In this document: one piece after another, positions 60,208 to 64,000 of the stretch
Layout of the letters: each line of letters begins with the position of its first letter
Numbering within the stretch: position 1 is the stretch's first letter
Origin: an uncultured Pelagibacteraceae bacterium
GTDB taxonomy: Bacteria > Pseudomonadota > Alphaproteobacteria > Pelagibacterales > Pelagibacteraceae
Reading direction: 5' to 3'
Assembly (NCBI GenBank): GCA_902564265.1
Contig: CACFAI010000004.1
Span: forward strand, 27,501-91,500
Length of the DNA: 64,000 nucleotides
Program-made: the position numbers and the translations under genes
Notes under the pieces: model-generated
What the model saw: the letters and a program-made list of their open reading frames with translations, nothing else
Told to the model about the DNA's origin: nothing
Databases searched by the model: none

Positions 60208-60241
60208 AAAAAAAAAGGGGCGTTCTGTTGCCAGGTGCCCC
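60208..60241 (-). terminator. intrinsic terminator of the tmRNA gene
   Basis: On the minus strand, GGGGC pairs with GCCCC around an inner CTG-GCAA-CAG helix capped by a GNRA tetraloop, followed by nine T's (60216-60208). It closes the coding piece of ssrA. The FkbM start codon follows immediately. Confidence 0.8.
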
Positions 60242-60474
60242 AAAACCCCGTTACTTAATTAATAAATTAATTAAGCAGCAAGAGCAAATTTATCATTTGC
60301 AATTATAAATAGCCCGTTACGGTGGAACAATTCCGAACGAAAAAATAGCCTTTAGACATCCGTCGATCCTAGTTCACCCCCATAAGTTGTAAATGGTGGA
60401 GGTGGTGGGTACTGCCCCCACGTCCGTAATGTTTATTACGAAATTCGTTTATCGTCATAGTTGGAAAACCAACT
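60217..60474 (-). ncRNA. ssrA: tmRNA, circularly permuted two-piece form, tag ANDKFALAA
   Basis: Minus-strand gene order is acceptor piece (from about 60474 to the ACCA at 60397-60394), a 12-base intervening segment (60393-60382), then the coding piece from 60381. The acceptor stem CACCTCC pairs with GGGGGTG at the coding-piece 5' end, and CTAGGATCGACGG matches the conserved 5' tmRNA core. The tag reading frame GCA...TAA (60300 to 60271) encodes ANDKFALAA. This permuted form is typical of alphaproteobacteria. The acceptor piece opens with a GTTGG/CCAAC hairpin. The 5' end is uncertain. Confidence 0.9.
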
Positions 60475-60515
60475 CTATTAATATAAAAGTTATATATAAA
60501 GATTCAATAAAATTC

Positions 60516-61463
60516 ATGAAACTTACTAAGGAACAATCTCAAGAAATTCGTGATCTTCAATCACAAAAAAATGAAACGAAAAGAGTAACAGCTCCTAATT
60601 TAGAAAAAATTTTATATGAAGCAATACCAATATTGGATCATGGATTTATAAGAGTAATAGATTACATGGGTAACGATACATCAATAGTCCAAGCAGCTCG
60701 TGTATCTTATGGCAAAGGGACAAAACAAGTTTCTACAGACAGTGGTTTAATTAAATATTTAATGAGGCATTGGCACAGCACACCTTTTGAAATGTGTGAA
60801 ATAAAATATCATGTGAAATTACCAATCTTTATTGCCAGACAATGGATTAGGCACAGAACCGCAAATGTTAACGAATATTCAGCCAGATATTCAATTTTAG
60901 ATAAAGAATTTTACTTACCAAGAAAAGAACATCTAGCAGCCCAATCAAAAAATAATAGACAAGGAAGGGGAGAGGTGCTGGAGGGGGAACAAGCCAATAA
61001 AGTTTTATCCTTATTAAAAGATGATGCAGAAAGAACTTACGATAATTATGAAACAATGCTTAATGAAAGATATGATGGATCAGTTGTCGATGAGAATGAA
61101 CCTGGTCTTGCAAGAGAGTTAGCAAGAATGAATTTAACACTAAATACTTATACCCAGTGGTATTGGAAAACTGATCTACTAAATCTAATGAATTTCTTGA
61201 GATTGAGAGCAGATAGCCATGCACAATATGAAATAAGAGCTTATGCTGATGCAATGCTTGATACTTTAAAAAGTTGGGTACCAATTACTTATGATGCTTT
61301 TTTAGATTATAGAGTTGGAGGAACTGAAGTTTCATCAAAAGGAAAACTTTTAATACAAAAACTGATCAAAGGAGAAAAGATCGATATGGAAAGCTCCGGG
61401 CTTTCTAAAAGAGAGTGGAATGAATTAATGGAGGCTTTTAATTTAAAAGATAAATTGATTTAA
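60516..61463 (+). CDS. thyX: ThyX, flavin-dependent thymidylate synthase
   Basis: A 315-residue enzyme from ATG 60516; an upstream in-frame GTG/ATG at 60393 would read antisense through ssrA and is rejected. The ThyX motif [14 protein letters not shown] (RHRX7S) is present, with FARQ-like FIARQWIR and a DNALEL-like late segment. It converts dUMP to dTMP with FAD and methylene-THF, replacing ThyA. Its 3' end overlaps the convergent mrp gene by 26 bases. Confidence 0.93.
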   Translation: MKLTKEQSQEIRDLQSQKNETKRVTAPNLEKILYEAIPILDHGFIRVIDYMGNDTSIVQAARVSYGKGTKQVSTDSGLIKYLMRHWHSTPFEMCEIKYHVKLPIFIARQWIRHRTANVNEYSARYSILDKEFYLPRKEHLAAQSKNNRQGRGEVLEGEQANKVLSLLKDDAERTYDNYETMLNERYDGSVVDENEPGLARELARMNLTLNTYTQWYWKTDLLNLMNFLRLRADSHAQYEIRAYADAMLDTLKSWVPITYDAFLDYRVGGTEVSSKGKLLIQKLIKGEKIDMESSGLSKREWNELMEAFNLKDKLI

Positions 61464-62235
61464 TTTTGGAAGCTAATTCTAAATAAATCTTTGCTACTTC
61501 ATTGTCTGGATTACTCTCAACAATAGGTATTCCTTTATCACCTTGTTTACCTACTTCTGGATCGAGTGGTATCTCACATAAAAAATCTTTTTTAAATTCT
61601 TCCGCAGTTTTTTTAACTCCACCTTCTCCAAATATGTGATATTTTTTCCCATCATCCCCTTTAAAAAAACTCATATTATCAATTAATCCAATTATTTTTG
61701 TTCCAAGCTTATCAAACATTTTTATACCTCTCTTTACATCTTGTAAGGCTATCTCTTGGGGTGTTGAAATTATTATTACTCCATCCATTTTTACTTCCTG
61801 TGTAAAAGTAAGTTGGGTATCACCAGTACCTGGTGGCATATCGACAATAATAAAATCTAGATCTTTCCAAGCAACTTTTTGAGTAAATGTTTTTATTGCA
61901 CTGGTGACCATTGGACCCCTCCAAATCATAGGTGTTTGTTCATCTGTTAGAAATCCAATGGACATACATTGAATATCATATTTTAAAATTGGTATTAATT
62001 TTTGGCCATCGCTTTCTGGTTTATCTCCTATATCGAATAATTTTGGTAATGAGGGACCATAAATATCAGCATCTAATAAACCAACTTTGCATCCTTGTTT
62101 TTTCAAAGCTAAAGCAAGATTCGATGCAAAAGTAGATTTACCAACTCCACCTTTCGCGCTTGATACAGCTATTGTGAATTTGGTCCCAATTATTGGGTTT
62201 TTTATAAAGGTTTTTGCTCTTGGTTTTTCAATCAT
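61438..62235 (-). CDS. mrp: Mrp/ApbC family P-loop ATPase, Fe-S cluster carrier
   Basis: A 265-residue protein with the deviant Walker [36 protein letters not shown] and [15 protein letters not shown], all typical of Mrp/ApbC/Nbp35. It helps load Fe-S clusters onto target proteins. The N-terminal DUF59 domain of longer forms is absent. Divergent from hflK. Confidence 0.9.
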   Translation of the reverse strand: MIEKPRAKTFIKNPIIGTKFTIAVSSAKGGVGKSTFASNLALALKKQGCKVGLLDADIYGPSLPKLFDIGDKPESDGQKLIPILKYDIQCMSIGFLTDEQTPMIWRGPMVTSAIKTFTQKVAWKDLDFIIVDMPPGTGDTQLTFTQEVKMDGVIIISTPQEIALQDVKRGIKMFDKLGTKIIGLIDNMSFFKGDDGKKYHIFGEGGVKKTAEEFKKDFLCEIPLDPEVGKQGDKGIPIVESNPDNEVAKIYLELASKIKSIYLLN

Positions 62236-62282
62236 TGCTTCATTAAGTCCACTATTTATAACGATGTTTTAGCATACTTAAC

Positions 62283-62310
62283 TTGTTTTTCACATTAAAG
62301 ACACTATATA
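62283..62310 (+). promoter_or_regulatory. possible hflK promoter
   Basis: TTGTTT (62283-62288), a 16-base spacer and TATATA (62305-62310) lie seven bases ahead of the hflK ATG. The spacing is usable and the -10 resembles consensus, but such a short leader would give an almost leaderless message. Tentative. Confidence 0.3.
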
Positions 62311-62317
62311 CATTGTC

Positions 62318-63418
62318 ATGGTCGATGATTTTAGAGGTAGGGGCGGAAGTCCTTGGGGATCACCCCCAGGAGGTGGTTCAGGAAATGGATCTGGCAGAAA
62401 AGGTCCAACTCCACCGAATATAGATGAATTAATAAAAAATCTTCAAGATAAAATAAATAAATTTCTTCCTGGCGGAAGTTCTGGCGGAGGAAAACCAATT
62501 ATTTTTGGTCTTACAATTTTAGTCATTGTATGGGCATTAAGTGGGCTATATAGAGTTTTACCAGATGAACAAGGTGTAGTTTTAAGATTTGGAAAATTTG
62601 TTTCTACGACACAACCTGGATTAAATTACCACATACCTTTTCCGGTAGAGAGTGTATTAACTCCAAAAGTAACAAAAGTTAATAGAATTGATATTGGATT
62701 TAGATCAGAAAGAGACACGGGTTTTTCATCAGGTGTAGTTGCTGATGTTCCTGAAGAAAGTTTAATGTTAACGGGAGATGAAAATATTGTAAACATAGAT
62801 TTTTCAGTTTTTTGGGTAATAAAAGATGCAGGAAACTTTTTATTTAAGATCCAAGATCCTGAGGGAACAGTTAAAGCCGCTGCAGAGACAGCAATGAGAG
62901 AAGTAATTGCTAGAAGTGATATTCAACCAATTTTAACTGAGGGAAGATCACAAATAGAAATTGAAGCAAGTGAGATAATTCAAAATATTTTAGACGAGTA
63001 TCAGAGTGGAATACAAATTACACAAGTTCAAACACAAAAAGCTGACCCACCAGACCAAGTAATCGATGCCTTTAGAGATGTACAGGCTGCAAGAGCTGAC
63101 ATGGAAAGATCTAAAAACGAAGCTGAGGCCTATGCTAACGATGTAATCCCAAGAGCAAGGGGTGAAGCTGAAAAAATTTTACAAGCAGCTGAGGCTTATA
63201 AAAAAGAAGTTGTTGCAAAAGCAGAGGGTGAAGCAAGTAGATTTTTAGCAATCTTTAATGAATACAAAAATGCAAAACAAGTTACACAAGAGCGTATGTA
63301 TCTTGAGACAATGGAAAAAGTTTTAGCTGATATAGATAAAGTAATAATAGAGAAAAATGCAGGCTCAGGAGTTGTTCCTTACTTGCCTCTTCCAGAATTA
63401 AAAAAGAAAACAAACTAA
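62318..63418 (+). CDS. hflK: HflK, membrane protease modulator
   Basis: A 366-residue SPFH/band-7 protein. It has a glycine-rich cytoplasmic N-terminus (GSPWGSPPGGGSGNGSG), a membrane helix (about residues 62-80), YRVLPDEQGVVLRFGKFV and an SPFH core with coiled-coil AEAYANDVIPRARGEAEKIL. HflK and HflC form a cage around FtsH and control its proteolysis. hflC follows after two bases. Confidence 0.93.
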   Translation: MVDDFRGRGGSPWGSPPGGGSGNGSGRKGPTPPNIDELIKNLQDKINKFLPGGSSGGGKPIIFGLTILVIVWALSGLYRVLPDEQGVVLRFGKFVSTTQPGLNYHIPFPVESVLTPKVTKVNRIDIGFRSERDTGFSSGVVADVPEESLMLTGDENIVNIDFSVFWVIKDAGNFLFKIQDPEGTVKAAAETAMREVIARSDIQPILTEGRSQIEIEASEIIQNILDEYQSGIQITQVQTQKADPPDQVIDAFRDVQAARADMERSKNEAEAYANDVIPRARGEAEKILQAAEAYKKEVVAKAEGEASRFLAIFNEYKNAKQVTQERMYLETMEKVLADIDKVIIEKNAGSGVVPYLPLPELKKKTN

Positions 63419-63420
63419 AT

Positions 63421-64000
63421 GAAAAAAATTATACTTCCAATAATCGGCGTTCTAGCTTTGACAGCATTTTTCTCAATATTTATAGTAAAAGAGGTAAATC
63501 AAGCGATAGTACTTCAATTTGGTGATCCAAAAAGAATTATACTTAAACCTGGTTTAAACTTTAAACTACCATTTATACAAAACGTAGTTTTTTTAGATAA
63601 GAGAATTTTAAACCTAGACGCTCCACCTGAAGAGGTAATCGCATCAGATCAAAAAAGATTAATCGTTGATGCTTTTGCAAGGTTTCAAATTGTAGATCCA
63701 TTAAAATTTTATATCTCTGTTGGAAATGAAAGAGTTGCAAGATCCAGGTTATCAACAATTATTAACTCAAGAATTAGAAGTGTATTAGGTACTCAAGAAC
63801 TTCAAACTTTATTATCAGAAGATAGAAACAAACAAATGGCACTTATTCAAGAGGGTGTTAATAATGAAGCACAAAACTTTGGTATTAAAATAGTTGATGT
63901 TAGAATTAAAAGAGCAGACTTACCCCAAGCAAACAGTGATGCGATTTATAGAAGAATGCAAACTGAAAGAGAAAGGGAAGCAAAAGAGTTTAGAGCAAAG
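63421..64000 (+). CDS. hflC: HflC (3' partial)
   Basis: ATG 63421 opens MKKIILPIIGVLALTAFF, a membrane helix, then VNQAIVLQFGDPKRIIL with the band-7 core (DAFARFQIVDPLKFY, RVARSRLSTIINSRIRS) and coiled-coil QTEREREAKEFRAK at the window end. No stop codon is reached in 193 codons. HflC pairs with HflK around FtsH. Position and sequence leave little doubt. Confidence 0.93.

Noticed and set aside
60393-60515. Upstream extension of thyX from 60393
   Set aside because: It would translate antisense through the tmRNA gene; the conserved ThyX sequence starts after the ATG at 60516.

Overview
The window is very AT-rich and tightly packed, with 1- to 20-base gene overlaps, few Shine-Dalgarno sequences and no mobile elements. 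A circularly permuted two-piece tmRNA gene, an alphaproteobacterial mraZ/dcw cluster, Mla and LpxC genes and ThyX point to an alphaproteobacterium with a streamlined genome. A Pelagibacterales (SAR11) member is the most likely host. This is inferred from gene content and composition; no database was searched.

Bases 1 to about 27,700 are a cell-surface polysaccharide region of the kind that varies strongly between strains. It begins inside an ABC-type exporter. Next come a nonulosonate (sialic-acid-like) module (NeuB-like synthase at 2702, NeuA-like cytidylyltransferase at 15615), two glutamine-dependent AsnB-type amidotransferases, a UDP-sugar dehydrogenase and a UDP-glucuronate-type epimerase. 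There are several class I methyltransferases, one of them strikingly close to the carboxy-SAM enzyme CmoA, plus a PhyH-type dioxygenase, a radical SAM protein, two MurG/PseG-like GxGH proteins, two paralogous surface-carbohydrate proteins, four GT4 glycosyltransferases and an O-antigen ligase/polymerase. Together these could make and export a charged, amidated and methylated surface glycan. The region stops at a pair of tRNA genes: tRNA-Val(GAC) with an unusual elbow, and a CAT tRNA that is probably tRNA-Ile2.

Bases 27,900 to 31,600 hold a minus-strand set (MlaA, MlaC, a dolichol-phosphate-mannose-synthase-like GT2 and a small secreted cysteine protein), an AmpD-like amidase and the RNase P RNA gene.

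Bases 31,600 to 52,400 are the division and cell-wall (dcw) cluster: mraZ, ftsZ, rsmH, ftsL, ftsI, a murE-murF fusion, mraY, murD, ftsW, murG, murC, murB, ddl, ftsQ, an ftsA remnant, lpxC, bamD and ligA. It starts with a near-consensus promoter whose -10 box is covered by a three-repeat MraZ operator. Two features stand out. ftsZ lies second in the cluster instead of after ftsA. The gene in the ftsA slot encodes only 234 residues, matching the N-terminal 1A/1C (SHS2) half of FtsA plus a C-terminal amphipathic helix, with the ATPase and FtsZ-binding half missing. This reduced FtsA is my best candidate for an undescribed system.

Bases 52,400 to 64,000 carry housekeeping genes: pepP, a uvrD-like helicase, an AsmA-like protein, fumC, a MazG-like pyrophosphohydrolase, an FkbM methyltransferase directly downstream of the permuted ssrA gene, thyX, mrp, hflK and the start of hflC, which runs off the window.
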